Positions 23,416 to 35,503 are shown, counted from the stretch's first letter. The stretch is DNA of 64,000 nt from Monilinia fructicola (GCA_008692225.1 VICG01000010.1:310001-374000); one strand, 5' to 3'. Program-made: numbers and translations. Notes: generated by a model from the sequence alone, not told the origin.

Positions 23416-24485
23416 TCGGATGCGTGCCGCGCATGGAATGCGGACGGGCAGGGGACTCAGCACGTATACACCTGGAGTTTGGAGCCCGCATCTCCCCGCC
23501 CATTGATCATCTCCTTCATTGAATGTGAAGGGTCTGCACGCGCGGTAGGATCAGCAAAGGCGTCGCATTCTTGCTTTTCATCTCCAGCTAGCTGCTTGCT
23601 GACGCGCACTTACGATTTCAACAACGACGATGAGACGATACGAATATTATGACGATATGAATGAATGAATGGATGAATGGATGGATGGATGGATGGACGT
23701 CAATAGAATATATAAATAAATGTCCCATATGAGGTCACACACCTCACAAAAATCAAAAACATGTAAATAGGAGGAAAAAATCTACCATCTCGTTAAAGGC
23801 TCTCTGTATTGATTTCTTCAATTTTACGACCGGTGAGGTGAGGTGAGGTGAGTTGAGATGACCTTGCTTTGAGGTTGGGGGTGAGGGGGGGGGATTGAAT
23901 ATCAAACTGCGACTTGCAAGTCGGAAATTGAGATGTCACATCTGAAGATTTGATACACAGTAGGTAGGCTTTTACATGGAGTGTAGTTTGGGGTTTGAAA
24001 CTAGAAGGAGTAGGTGAAGTTGTGACCGGTGGGGAAATTCGTTTCTCTTCTTTTCCTTGTGTTGTAGGTGGTTTCTTTCATTTGATGTCAGATCATACCA
24101 CGCCACATTTCGAGTCTGAGATCCGGTGATTTTGGAATCCATGGATATCAAATCATGAGTTTTGTGACATTATCTGGGATTGAGGATAAGCTACTGCAGC
24201 GATCTATGTTATATTATATTGTGTAATATAAAGAGGTAGGTAGGTACGCAAACTCGTGAATCGGCGTTTCTATGAAGCATATTTTTGAGCTCTATAGATC
24301 GTGCTGGTTTCTCCGCTAGATGTGATCGATAGCTGCACGTAAATTAAAAGCAAAATGGTATCATGGAATATAGAATGAAATCAAATCAAATGCACCACAC
24401 TCCTTTGCATGTTGCGTTGCCGTGCCCTTCTTACCGTTTACTATTCCCGCCCATACCTCTCTTCCTATCTTCCTTTTCCACGAAC
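23416..24485. other. Intergenic region between convergent genes
   Basis: 1.07 kb. It contains a short ATGAATGG/ATGG run near 23660-23697, a GAGGTGAGGTGA run near 23834 and a G8 run near 23886. No gene is supported. Confidence 0.5.
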
Positions 24486-27400
24486 CTAATCGGTAGTTGC
24501 GACTCCAAACTCTTCATACAACTCTCCTGCCCTCACTCCTCTATTTTGGGCAATCAGGTCCAGCAAGCCTTGACCCACGTCCTTGATATCGTTATAATCA
24601 TGCAGTAACTTGATGTGTTTCTTGACCGTTTCCCTAGCAGGTTGTTCCAATCCTTGCGAAATTTCAAGAACTTTCTCGCGTTTTTGTGTGATTTCGGATC
24701 TAAGTTGTGCACTGCGGGTTTGAATTGATGACTGGGAGTGGATGTTACTCTTGAGCGGATCAGAAAAGGGTATGGAAAGGGGCTTACGATTTTCATAGCT
24801 TTCATCTCGGCGAAGAAAGCATCTTGGCGTTGTGAAGAAAATGAGGAGCTTGATGAATTAGGTACTAGACTTTCTTTAGAACTACCAATGGTAGAAATTG
24901 CATTTTTCACGGCAACATGTTCTTCATCTGCAGGTTCAGAGATTTTCTCAGTCTGTTCTCCCTTGCTTTTAGGTAGGGCTGGTCTTCCTCTCTTCTTCTT
25001 CTCGATGATCGGTTCTTCTTGCTCATCATCTACCTCGACAGGCTCCTCATTTTCGGCGTCAGAAAATTTGATCTTCTCAGGTATTTGCTTTTCTTCCTCC
25101 ATAACTTCAGACTCGCTGATACTGATGCGTCGAGCTTTGGCTGCTGAAGGTCGGCCGCACCTCTTTTTCTCTGACGAGATTAGTTCCTTATGAGCCTCTA
25201 TATCCACCGTCACCTTTTCATTATCCGTGGTCGTATTTCTCTCTAACTCGCTCAAGTGTTCTTCGCTAGCCTTCGTGTTTTCAGTAGTCAGATTCAAGTG
25301 TTTTGGTCCCAGATGGCCGACCTCGCTTTCTTGGCTCTGGTTTGACCTTTTTTGGAGGTGGTGACTCTTCTTGTAGCTCATCTCGCTCCTCATCCGAATC
25401 TACAATCTCTGTAGGCATATTCTTGCCAGCGGCATCAACATCGGTACCAGCCAGTATTCTCTCATTGGTAGCACTTTCGATATTCAAGCTTGAAGCCTTG
25501 CGAGCAGGTCGGCCTCTCCTTCTCTTCTCCGGCGAAGAAGTGGCAGATAAGCTAGCGTCAGAGTCATTGATATCCGCATTCACAAGTGTCTCAGAAACAA
25601 CTTTAGTAGCGTCGCTTAAAATTTCTTTGACAGGCGCTACAATATCCTGTCTTTCAAGGCTTGTACCAGAGGGCTTGCGACTTGCAGGCCTGCCTCTTTT
25701 TCTCTTTGGCGAAGGATTGACAACTAGTGGCTCATTTTTAAGCGTAGCTATAGAATTTTGCGCCATCATACCCTGGGCTTCCTCTTCTGCGGATTTATTA
25801 GAATTCAATTCAGAGACTTTTCTACTACCAGGTTTACCTTTCTTTGTCATCTCGGGCAATGAACTGGCAGAAAGTGGTGACTCATCAGCTGATTTCAAAT
25901 CAGCCACAGGCTCAATGATACCGGAGCCCGCAGAATTTCTCGTTGTCATATCCCGAGTTTCTTTTAAGGCTCCGTTAACGATGGTCTTTTTAGGATTCAG
26001 TTCAGAGGCTGCTCGGCTGGTGGGCCTACCCCTTTTTCTCTTCACCGGTGATGAATCAGCATCAGCTAATTCATTAGTGGATTGAAAATCACCCAAATCA
26101 CTCAAAATGGTGTTTGCAGTTTTTTCCGTTGTATTATCTTCAGACATTTCCTCGGCAACTGCCTCGACAGCCATGGCTTGAAATTTCAATTCAGAGGCCT
26201 TTCGGTTAGAAGGCCTACCTCTCTTTCTCGGTCGCTCAGAAGAGCTATCTGCCATATCATCATTTGATCTTCCATTTGTTTTGGCTTCTTGGGTATAAAC
26301 ATCATTTTGCGGTGCTGATGAAGTCTCCTTGTGCAATTGCCCAACTTCTGCTTCATCGGATAGAATAGCCGAAGCTTTGAGTGAAGGTCTTCCCCCCTCT
26401 TCTTCTTGACTGGCGAGGATGAGATGATGAAGGGCTCCATGGTTGATTTGTGATCAACTGTAGCCTCTTCAATCTCAACATCTTTGGGCGCCATCGCTAG
26501 AAAATTGCCGAAGGCTTCTTTGTCAACTTCCTCAGTGTCTGCTTCTTTTGGACTTGACTCGGATGGCTTTTGGTTACTTGGTCTTCCTCTCCTTCTTTTA
26601 ATAGGTGAAGATGAGTTAGTAATCGTATCTTCCGCAGGGTCGTTGATTGTGGACTCTTCGCTAGGAGCTGTCTTCGTTACGCCATTTGGCACATACAGAA
26701 CTTCGTCGAAATCTGTCTTCTCGGGATTCAGATTTGAAGACTTACGACCAGGCGGTCTTCCTCTTCTCTTCTTCTCTTGTCTGGAATGAACCAGAGAGCT
26801 TTCATCCGGCCCATCGGTCGATTTCGAATCAATAATCGAATATGTGCTCACTTCATCCATAGGAGCTGTCTCTCTCCGAGAATTATCAGTATCAACATCA
26901 TCCGTAACTTTAGATAGTGTGGAGATCTTTCTTCCAACTGGCCTACCCGGCTTTCTCTTCTCCGGTTCAGGGCTACTTGTAGATAGCTCGTTCGCCAGGG
27001 GTTCTTTGCCAGGTGTTTTCGTGGTTGGCTCGATTGTTTTGTCAATATCAGTGACTCCGTGACTCTCTGAGGCACTCGAAACTACTTCACCCTGTTTGGT
27101 GGCCGACTCTTCAACGGGTAATGCAGAGATCTTTCTACCAGATGGCCTGCCTCGCTTTTTCTTCTCCAACACAGGGCTTCCTGTATTCGAACTGTCTTTG
27201 GTATCCATCCTCATAGGCTCATCTAAATCTGACTCAATAGATGTTGTCTTTTTCTCAATAGGCTCCTCGTCATCAATCTTGTTGATTACGATCCCAGATA
27301 TCTTTCTTCGTGATGGCTGACGTCCTTTATTCGCCATCTTTTGTGGTGAATGCTGAGCGGAAGAGGACCTGGCTTCTATATCATCTTTAATATTGGCTCT

Positions 27401-29225
27401 CGAATCTTCCATGACTTTCTGGGCAGAATCAACGAGTCCAACCATAATAGAAGCTTCAAATTCTCCAGTAGCATTATCTGATATATTCTGAAGAGTCTCC
27501 GCTTCCATAGATTTTGGCTCATTAGGTTGTTTCTTTGGGTCGATAGAGCTTGTAGCACATTCTCTTCCAAACGAGCTTACAAGGTCCTCCGTCTCTTCAT
27601 TCTCATTATCTCCTTCAGTCGCACCATCTGTTATGGGTATTTGCGCAATCTGAATATTTGACATTCCTCTATCGACTTGTTTCTCAATACGACCCAGTTT
27701 CTGCGGAGATTGCTGACTTGATTCTGTGATTGCATCACTGTCCGGAATCTCTTGTTCTCTTCTTTGTATTGAGGGGTTTGGGGGTTCTGCTTTAGATAGA
27801 TAAGGCAAGCCATCATCTTGCCTGTCATTATCATTCAGTGGATCTTGATCGGTGATGCTCGAAACTTGACTCTGTGCGTGCGTAAGAGCTGGCACGTTAT
27901 CAATTTCTGCAGAACCTGGAGTACTTTCGCTTGTGGTGTCTTTCATGGCCATTAGAATTCTCTGGTCAATTCTGCCTTCAGTGGTAAATTTGACTGGCGA
28001 TTGATTGTGAGTAGATATAGAGCTGGGTTTGCCTTCGAGGTTTCTCAAATCGTAGTTACTATTCAAAGGAAAATCACTGGTATGACTTTCAACCACGAGC
28101 CGATCGATTTCGGATGAAGTGTCTGTATTGCCGTTGTTCTGGATCTCTTCGATGATGTCAGAATGTGCAGTCATCAAAGTCGACCTATTGTCATGGGCAT
28201 CCTCTGCTCCATTGCTCATTTCATTTGCGTCTTCCTCGACTGCTACCTTCGCCTCCATGTCAGTGGCAATCTCTCTTAGGCCAGAGGTATAGCCCTGACT
28301 TTTCTCCAATACAGGATCTTCGCCACCTAGATCCGGAATGTCGATCGTATCAGTAATTCGATCTCCAACAAGGCCGTTTTCTTCAAGATTATCAACATCT
28401 GTGACAGGGACAGGATTTGATACTGTCTCGAAAGTGACCGATTTGAAATTTGAAGTCTTTTCGAGGGTTTCCTGGGAAATTGAGCCTCTACTAAGTTTGA
28501 ACACATCTCCATGCCCTGTCTCGTCCCCAGGAAAATTAGGAATACTTTGATCACCAGCTATAGTCACATCTCGATATCCTTTCTGCTCTGTATCGCCATC
28601 GTGTCTTTCCGAAATTTCTCCGTCCTTATCCTCAACCATCTTGAGGGCCGTTTTCTCGTCCATCAAAGCTTTTCGCTTAGATGTTGTGTCTTCTGGGAAA
28701 TGATCACTGCCGTTATCATAAGTCTCAAGTATCTCGCGGCCTTTATCGACAAGGCTGTCTAGATGACTTTCTTCTTTATTTGACTCTGCCGCTTCCAACA
28801 CTGCACTTTGCTCTTGAACCTCGGAATTATTCTTGCCAAATGCCTCGCCGGGTAAAGAAGTGAAGATAGTATCATCATGATAGGAACTCAGATCGACATC
28901 TTTAACCGCAGTTTCCAACATAGATGTAGTCTCCTCAGATGGGCCACCATATTGCGGCAAAACCACTCGGTGCGACCCCGCATTAATACTTTCACTTCCC
29001 ATTTTCGATATGCATGCATTTCCTTCATCCTCCTCAGCTGTACCATCATATTGCGACAGGCCAATCCGCTTTGATTTCTTGTCGTCCACCTCCCCAATTC
29101 TTCCATCATACGGTGGCAAAAAGCTTTCCCCATGATTCCTCCCCCTCCCCTCACCATTCTCCACCCACGTTCATCTCCGACTGCACCATACCTTCCTCCT
29201 CCAGCTCTTCATCCTCTAACTCCAT
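24486..29225 (-). CDS. Giant multi-AT-hook protein with C-terminal Swi5 domain
   Basis: About 1,559 residues, one intron 24732-24787. The C-terminal 80 residues match Swi5/Sae3: LRSEITQKREKVLEISQGL, ETVKKHIKLLHDYNDIKDV, GQGLLDLIAQNRGVRAGELY, ending EEYGV-like (EEFGVATTD). Swi5 with Sfr1 helps load and stabilise Rad51/Dmc1 filaments; normal Swi5 proteins are about 80-150 residues. Upstream lie about twelve AT-hooks with the RGRP/PGRP core (e.g. KKKRGRPSGRK near 27150, KRKPGRPVGRK near 26950, KRKRGRPASRK near 25695). They are spaced about 60 residues apart and separated by acidic Ser/Thr-rich linkers. The N-terminus has LPPYDG/LSQYDG/LPQYGG repeats. The start MELEDEELEEEG at 29225 is the first ATG after an in-frame stop. 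Frame breaks: extra G near 29164, two extra G in the G6 run near 26395, extra A near 25300. Corrected exons total exactly 1,560 codons. Confidence 0.85.
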
Positions 29226-30247
29226 GCTCTCCGCCTCCCTAAACCTCTGCCAATCCAATCCCACTGCTCATAAAATCCATCCCCCCAAATCTCTCTCCAG
29301 CGAGCCCTCATCCATTTTGTCAAATTTCTCAATTTTCAATCCTCAATTCCTATATTCCTCTTCAATCTCCCTTTTTACGTCTCCGACAAAATACCTCGTC
29401 TTCCCTTTCTCACCCAAGCTTAACCATCAATCGAACGTTTCGTTCAATCAATCCTTCAATTCTTCCATAATAAGAAGAAAGGCAATCTCAAATCTCAAAC
29501 TTTCAAGTGCCCCTATTATCTATAAGAATCTTTCAGCTTTACAGAAGAAATCAAACTTTCAAAAAAAAAAGAAAATACAAAAGTAAAAGTGAATGGATGA
29601 TAGATATTCTCTTCAAAATGGAAATCCCAAAAAAGAACAAACGCGACAACCTTATCATGCACCGCGCACGGACACACAAACACGAAGAAGGCGGGCTAGT
29701 CACGTGCTCAATGTTCAAGTCCTCGTTGTGAATTCTGCTCTTGTTAATCGGATCCTAGCTTAGAGGCACAGCTCTTATTTTGTGCCGAGGCTACTTACAA
29801 AATGAGATGATTGGTAAGATCTATGCGTACCCACTGTAGTGAGGGTAACAGTTGAAATGTTGTTCTTGAAAGAGGTCGGCGATTCTCAAGCGAAATTGAA
29901 ACACGAAGCACCCAGATACCTTCACCCTTCACATGGTTTACTTTGGGGTGATGTATAATGTATACCTAGGTACCTCTTTGAGATTCCTGATGCTCTAATT
30001 CCACCGTATGGGAATCATAGACGCCACATTTGCGATTTAGAAATTTATCATGGGAGGGAAAGGTTTCCATTCAAGGGTCATTATACGACTCGCTTGCTGT
30101 ATGTATCATATCTCAGAAGTGAGAGACAAAGCCCCTGCTAGCAAATGCCTCTTGATAACCAGTGCATAATGAACACTGAGGCCGAGGCCATAAGACTAAA
30201 GTCTTCAATCCCCCACAATCTCCCATATAATCTTCCTCACCAAACAC
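29226..30247. other. Intergenic region between the Swi5-domain gene and eIF6
   Basis: 1 kb. The first 350 bp on the minus strand should hold the Swi5-gene promoter; it is rich in CT and TCAAT strings. No additional gene is supported. Confidence 0.5.
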
Positions 30248-31424
30248 TTAATAGAAACTCTCCACCATAGTATCCTTGTTCTTTCCCGCAATATCACTTG
30301 GACCTTGTCCCTCACCCAACCTAAACACACTCTCCACAACACTCAATTCAGTAGCTGTGGTATCCAATCCAGTAACCGCCATCCAATCATTAACAACCAT
30401 ACCCGCACCTACAACACTGCTGCCTCTGTTCACACTACCCGCAACCAATGGAACTTGTAATAATGAAGATAATTCATCCTGGTCTTGGATACTAGTTTTA
30501 GGGTGAACAATGCCACCTTGATTTGAAAGTGCCATGTAAGATCCCACAAGGACGTTGTCAGCGATGGTTTGACGGAATACTTCGACTCCGAGGACATCGG
30601 CGATAATTTCTTCAGTTTCGCGCTCGAGATCTGGGTGAACAAGGGCGACATGGTCATTAGAGACTATAACGTTTCCGAGAGCTGAAAGTCTCTCTTCTAT
30701 TCTCTGTTTGACTATTCGTTAGTATTGGCGGAACAAGGCAGACATTTAGAGAAGTAAATCAAAGCTCCGAAAGAACCATCCATAAGTATCGCAAGTATCA
30801 AAACTGCGAGAAATGGCCATTCAATCTTCAAATAGGCCAAAAACTGAAAACCCACCTGTATCTTAACACTATCCGGCAAACTATTTCTCAAGTGTTGCAA
30901 TTCCTGATCCGTCGTACTCGTTGGTACCAAAAGTCCCTTCTTGTTACCTGCCGTCAAACGTCCAATAATACGAGTTCCTGCGATTGTCGCATGGCAAATT
31001 GGGATAACATCTTGGAGTTCTGCTTCGAATACACTGTTTGCCTCATTAGTTGTTTGTTCATCTACCAAGAGGAAAACAAAGTGCGCCTGGAATCACCGGC
31101 ACAGGAGTTCGAAGATATACACACCTGTAGAAATTTTCGCTTGCGCCTACGGCCACCAGAGCATATGAATTTGTCAATGTAGAGAAGACACCGACTCTAG
31201 TTAAATGATTTCGTCAGCATCTCATCCAATATTCAAGAACTTTCTTCGATTCCTCTCATATCTTTCCACAGATTCTGATTCCCAGTCCGCAACCCCACCA
31301 CAAATATCATCAATTGTACCGCAGGGTAACCATCTTCTCTCCAATCCATCATATCATCGGCAACGAGGAGGGGTAAGACAAAAACGTACTCATTTGAATT
31401 CTCAAACTGGGCACGAACCGCCAT
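30248..31424 (-). CDS. TIF6: Eukaryotic translation initiation factor 6 (Tif6)
   Basis: Pentein-fold factor that binds the nascent 60S subunit, prevents premature 40S joining, and is needed for 60S biogenesis and export. 246 residues in four exons, introns 31197-31389, 31034-31124 and 30704-30855; no frame breaks. Start [12 protein letters not shown] matches the family. Then [19 protein letters not shown] and [39 protein letters not shown] and [20 protein letters not shown], then [20 protein letters not shown]. The C-terminal half contains [33 protein letters not shown] and [15 protein letters not shown]. The Ser pair in [10 protein letters not shown] is the position of the casein-kinase-1 site known from yeast Tif6. 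Length is normal for eIF6 (about 245). Confidence 0.96.
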
Positions 31425-32578
31425 TATTAATGATTTATGGAAGAACTGTTCTTGAGTGTGTATAATTGTCTCTGGTGAAAGTCTGTTCGAAAAGGATGAA
31501 AGAAATGCGCGATTGTTGTAGTTGTAGATTATCTTATCGTTTTGCTTGAAGATTTTCGAAGTTCTCTGCACTTGGATTTATTTCGCCTTCTTGATAGCAA
31601 TTCGACGCTAGCAGGGATTTTATTGTGGGATGACTCTTACGGTTAATGTCTTGTTACAACAACAGCTGGAGGATGGATTGGATTGATTAGACATCTCCAG
31701 CTACTGTAATTGGTTTAGTGCAGACAGAGTAAGCTTTTTCGACTCATCTTTGCTCAGAATGAAGGTGGCGGTGCTTCATTTTATGTCCACGGTAAGGTTC
31801 TACTATGTTGCATACAGAGTACTGCGTGCTACATGCGCTTTGTGATTTGGTTATGGACTACTAGGTATGTACTATGTACTATGTACTCTTTACTATCCAC
31901 GTTTCTATCATCTGTTGATATAGTTTGCTTAATGTCTTGCAAGGCAAGATGTAGCCGCATCTATCTTATGCCCAACGTGATCAATAGAACCACTTGGTCT
32001 TGGTACAAAATTAGGATAATCCACAGTCAAGCGGCTCATGATTTTCTTCCTCGATTGAGATCTGAAAGATATGAACATCAAGCGGGTTCATTCATGGAGC
32101 CTCACGTGCTCAAAGCGCTACATGGGTGGCTCAATTATGTTAGAGTCATAATGGACACTGAATGACAGTCAAAGGGTCCTATGTCTTTGAGACTTGAATG
32201 GATGCCTCTAGACGTACGAAACTTGGGCTTTTTTTATTGAATGACATTTTAAGAAGAACGAGCACGAGAATAGCTGGAGCTTTCCCAGGTACCCAGGTAG
32301 CCTTAAGTCAAACTCCATACCTTTTTTATCTTTCACTGTTCTTAGAAAGCCTAATAAACCCGACCAAAATTCCCCAATTATTTTCCCATACTCATGGACT
32401 TGTAGCAGTAGCCCATTCATGTTTCCGAACCTATCCATAAAACACCATACAAATCCATTCATCCACCTGCTCATCTGTATAGGATCACCGCATGCACAAA
32501 GAGAATAAGCAAGTGCCTCTGTCCATAAACCTCAAACCCAGATTCGATCCAGTTGACTAGGGCCGCCATGACTTAATT
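31425..32578. other. Intergenic region, no supported gene
   Basis: 1.15 kb. It includes a GTACTATGTACTATGTACT run near 31867-31887. Frames of 80-110 codons on the plus strand lack family features and I do not annotate them. Confidence 0.45.
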
Positions 32579-32998
32579 TCATGGAATATGGCTCATGATC
32601 CCTCTTGTGTGTGGCATCCTCTTGTCCACACCTCCTCGAAAAGTTTTAATATCAGTCTCAAAGGACTCATAACCTGGTCCATCCGCATTCTTGTAATCGA
32701 AATGCGGATCCTTCCCGGTTTTTTCCATTGGCTCCAAACAATATGTATTCAAGATACGTACCCGGCTCTTCTCCTGTCCATGGTCTTGAGGAGGATGATA
32801 AAATTCGATTTCATAGTCAACAACCGGAAGAGCTAGCGGCGTATATTTTACAAGCTCTGGGCAGTTCTCTCCAAAACAAAACCTTTTCCGCTTTTCAAGC
32901 ACCTTGAATTCTTTTTCGGAGCAACAAGCGCGTGGTCCCAGTTGTTGATAACGGTCATCATCACATCTCACCAACTGTTTGATAACGCAAACTCCCAT
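32579..32998 (-). CDS. Small cysteine-patterned protein, family member A
   Basis: 139 residues from MGVCVIKQLVRCDDD; there may be an upstream exon, since the opposite-frame segment 32998-33233 is also open. I do not recognise the family by name, but it aligns with the protein at 34444-34966. Shared pattern: C-x7-C, x11-12, Ala-Cys-Cys, x14-15, Phe-Cys-x4-Cys-Pro, then a Tyr-x3-Phe-Tyr end. In this member these read CVIKQLVRC, RACC, RFCFGENCP and YEIEFYHPP. No signal peptide is visible in the part seen. The pattern suggests a small zinc-binding or disulphide domain; which one cannot be told from sequence. Confidence 0.55.
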   Translation of the reverse strand: MGVCVIKQLVRCDDDRYQQLGPRACCSEKEFKVLEKRKRFCFGENCPELVKYTPLALPVVDYEIEFYHPPQDHGQEKSRVRILNTYCLEPMEKTGKDPHFDYKNADGPGYESFETDIKTFRGGVDKRMPHTRGIMSHIP

Positions 32999-33709
32999 GT
33001 GTTCGTGATTTTGTATTGTCCATCGGAGATGATGTGGAACAATTCTCCCACGTTATTATTCCGTAGACACACCTCGTTCTAACTGGATCTCGAAGGGGTG
33101 TACGATTTTCAAGGAACCGAGAGAACGACGGGAATGACCATTTTCGATCAACAGGCTGGTGAGAACTCGACCAAAACGCGCATCTCTCGTCATATCCACC
33201 AAGGCTGAATGTTTGATATTGACTGTTAGACATATTCTTTACTGAAGGAGTTAGCTAAAAAGGAAGTCTCGCAGGCTGTGAAGTACATTACTTACGATGG
33301 GGTCAAAGTTGATAATAATAGGACTTTTTATTTCCTGGAGGTTTTGCTTTGGTTGTGCTTTGGTTGTGAGAAAACGACAAAAAAATACCCAAAACTATAC
33401 ATACACAATTCAAGGGTATTCTAGACTCATAAATGGCAAAACCAGTCATAATTTCAAGAAATCATTTGCTTTTGGAGAACAATCTCTACCATGAATCCCC
33501 TGCTACAACCCCCATTTTAGAGGCAGTGATTCATGGAAATGACCTGTTCAACACGACTCCAATCCCATTCACTCAATTTCAAATGGTATTTGAAGATTAC
33601 TCTCTAAATCTAACTTGCTAGGACATGGATGTACCATTATTTGCTCCTTCGGCTTGCCCTAAAAATGATTGCACGCTTTCAGCATAAGCTTGTTTCGATA
33701 TATCAAATA
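32999..33709. other. Intergenic or 5' region of the cysteine-patterned gene A
   Basis: The minus strand 32999-33233 is open in another frame (MSNSQYQTFSLGGYDER) and may be a first exon; the junction could not be fixed. The remainder has no recognisable feature. Confidence 0.35.
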
Positions 33710-34181
33710 CAGTACTAGTCAACTTATATTTTGCCCACCCCATTTTCACACCAAAACTCATCTACTCTAATAAATCATAAGATTTCCTATAATAATAAAA
33801 GTATTATAAATATATTGAATAATAAGTATTTGAGTACTCGATAATGATTAAAGATTTGTATATTTTTTTTCGATATTTTTCTTAGTTACTATATTAAATA
33901 GACAAGTCAAAGTATTATATTTTTATATTTATTTTTGTCATAATTAAAGTATATAAAATTAAAAATAACTATTTTTAAATTTGTATAACTCCATGAATAA
34001 AATTCTTAGCTTATAAAAGCTTAAGTTTTTTATTCTTTTAATAAGAATCTTTAATATATCAAAAAAGATCTATTATAGATTTATTCATACTCGAGTAGTA
34101 TGTAAATATTTTAAGCGAAATGGATATGTTCTTGGTATAAAAGGCCTTTCGCTTAATATAAGTTGATGTTGATGGGTACTG
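33710..34181. mobile_element. AT-rich inverted-repeat element, about 472 bp
   Basis: The left end reads (TA)CAGTAC...TCAACTTATATT. The right end, read on the minus strand, is (TA)CAGTAC...TCAACTTATATTAAGCGA, so the ends are imperfect inverted repeats flanked by TA. A subterminal TTAAGCGAAA is mirrored 40 bp inward by TTTCGCTTAA. The interior is over 80% A/T with no ORF. A second copy of the TCAACTTATATTAAGCGA end lies at 59978. A non-autonomous Tc1/mariner-type element is the likely identity. Confidence 0.65.
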
Positions 34182-34443
34182 TATTAGAGCCTTGGATACA
34201 TTTCTACAGTCGAGGAAGTTTCGTGAGCATAGTAGATCATTTTTATTTCGTACTGCCTCCATTCAATACTGCAACATGCGAGGCATAAGTCCCCATTCAT
34301 CAACGATTCCCCAAAAAGTCTCTCCCCAGCATCACCTTGCTCCATATCACCCATATCATTCATACCCCCATATTATCCATACTTCCCACAATAGTCCCAG
34401 AATGATACACCCTGGCGGTATCTCCACCATCGCCCACTTGATT

Positions 34444-34966
34444 CTAATCTTCCCACGTTATCCCCTCCCATCTTTCCTCTATAGGCTCACCCAGATAGAA
34501 CTGTGTATTAAACCGATAAGGGGGATCCGCAACAGGTCTCGGTCTCCCGTTCAACTCTCTAAACCCTGGACAGTAAGGACCGTAACAAAAGCCTTGCCTC
34601 TCCTCGACTATTATATAAATAGCATGATCACCACAGCAGGCATGTGGACTTTCGTACGGACTGTAATTTGAACAAAAAATCTTCTTGGAAAGTGACGCAA
34701 ATGCCTTTATGTTTAGCGGAGGCCCGACATTTTCTCCATGATATCACATTGTAGATGCATGGAAAGCCACCCTCAAGAGGTGGATGAGAGTTTGCGGGCA
34801 CAGATTTTGGTGGTTCAGGGTTAAGTGGGAAAGCCCAATGTTCGGGAATGGCACTGGGATCTATAGTCTCGTGGGGGAGAGGCTCAGAATCTGCCGAAGG
34901 AGGCTCAGGATTTGTCGAGCTTGAGCCTCGATCTCTATCTTGGTGTTGACACTCGGATCTCTTCAT
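34444..34966 (-). CDS. Small cysteine-patterned protein, family member B
   Basis: About 173 residues. The N-terminal half is Pro/Ser/Glu-rich (SSSTNPEPPSADSEPLP), then comes YNVISWRKCRASAKHKG. The cysteine domain follows: CVTFQEDFC, PHACC, GFCYGPYCPGF and YRFNTQFYLGEP, ending WEGITWED. It shares the C-x7-C / ACC / FC-x4-CP pattern with the gene at 32579-32998, about 1.4 kb away. The two halves are in different frames. One extra T in the T6 run near 34670 accounts for this and gives an uninterrupted domain. An intron there was considered but gives the wrong phase. Function unknown. Confidence 0.6.
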
Positions 34967-35212
34967 ATTGCGTATGAGAAGGCTGATCTAAACGTAAGAA
35001 TGAGGGATAAGTGTGGTATGATGAAGTTGAGAGTCGTCTCAACGGGTTCAAGGATTGGAAATGGGGTTAATGTCCTGCGTATCTCTGTTCGAAGATGATG
35101 AAGTGATCAAGAAACTACTCCCCCCCAAAAAGGGATTCCCACACAATATAAAATACACATTTGAGTGCCCTTGAAGATTTGAAAATCCAGTCAGAAACTT
35201 CCAATCCAAGCC

Positions 35213-35503
35213 CCTCATCACTCAGATTCCATGCCAGGGACTCATAACTCGCAGACCTTTTCTGTCGGGAAATGGATCATGTGACATTGGGTTGCTGTAC
35301 GAATAATACGTCTAACCGTATTGGGCGTACAAGCACCTCGAGGACGTCTATAAAGTCGTCCTCCATTCCATAGATTACATAGAGAATAACAACGATGATA
35401 TACCAAAAGGATTAAGTACTTACACTTTAACTGACCAAGTTTATACCAACACCCTCATCACTCAGATTCCATGTCAGGGACTCATAACTCGCAGACCTTT
35501 TCT
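35213..35503. repeat. Pair of 51-bp direct repeats 240 bp apart
   Basis: Copies at 35213-35263 and 35453-35503 differ at one base (C/T in CCATGYCAGGG). Both include CTCATAACTCGCAGACC. The intervening 189 bp is unique. A local duplication is the simplest reading. Confidence 0.9.

Noticed and set aside
24738..28762. Several plus-strand ORFs of 60-260 codons across the AT-hook gene
   Set aside because: Antisense shadows of the repetitive coding sequence.
32515..32580. tRNA-like GATCGAATC string on the minus strand
   Set aside because: No acceptor stem or D-arm could be paired around it.
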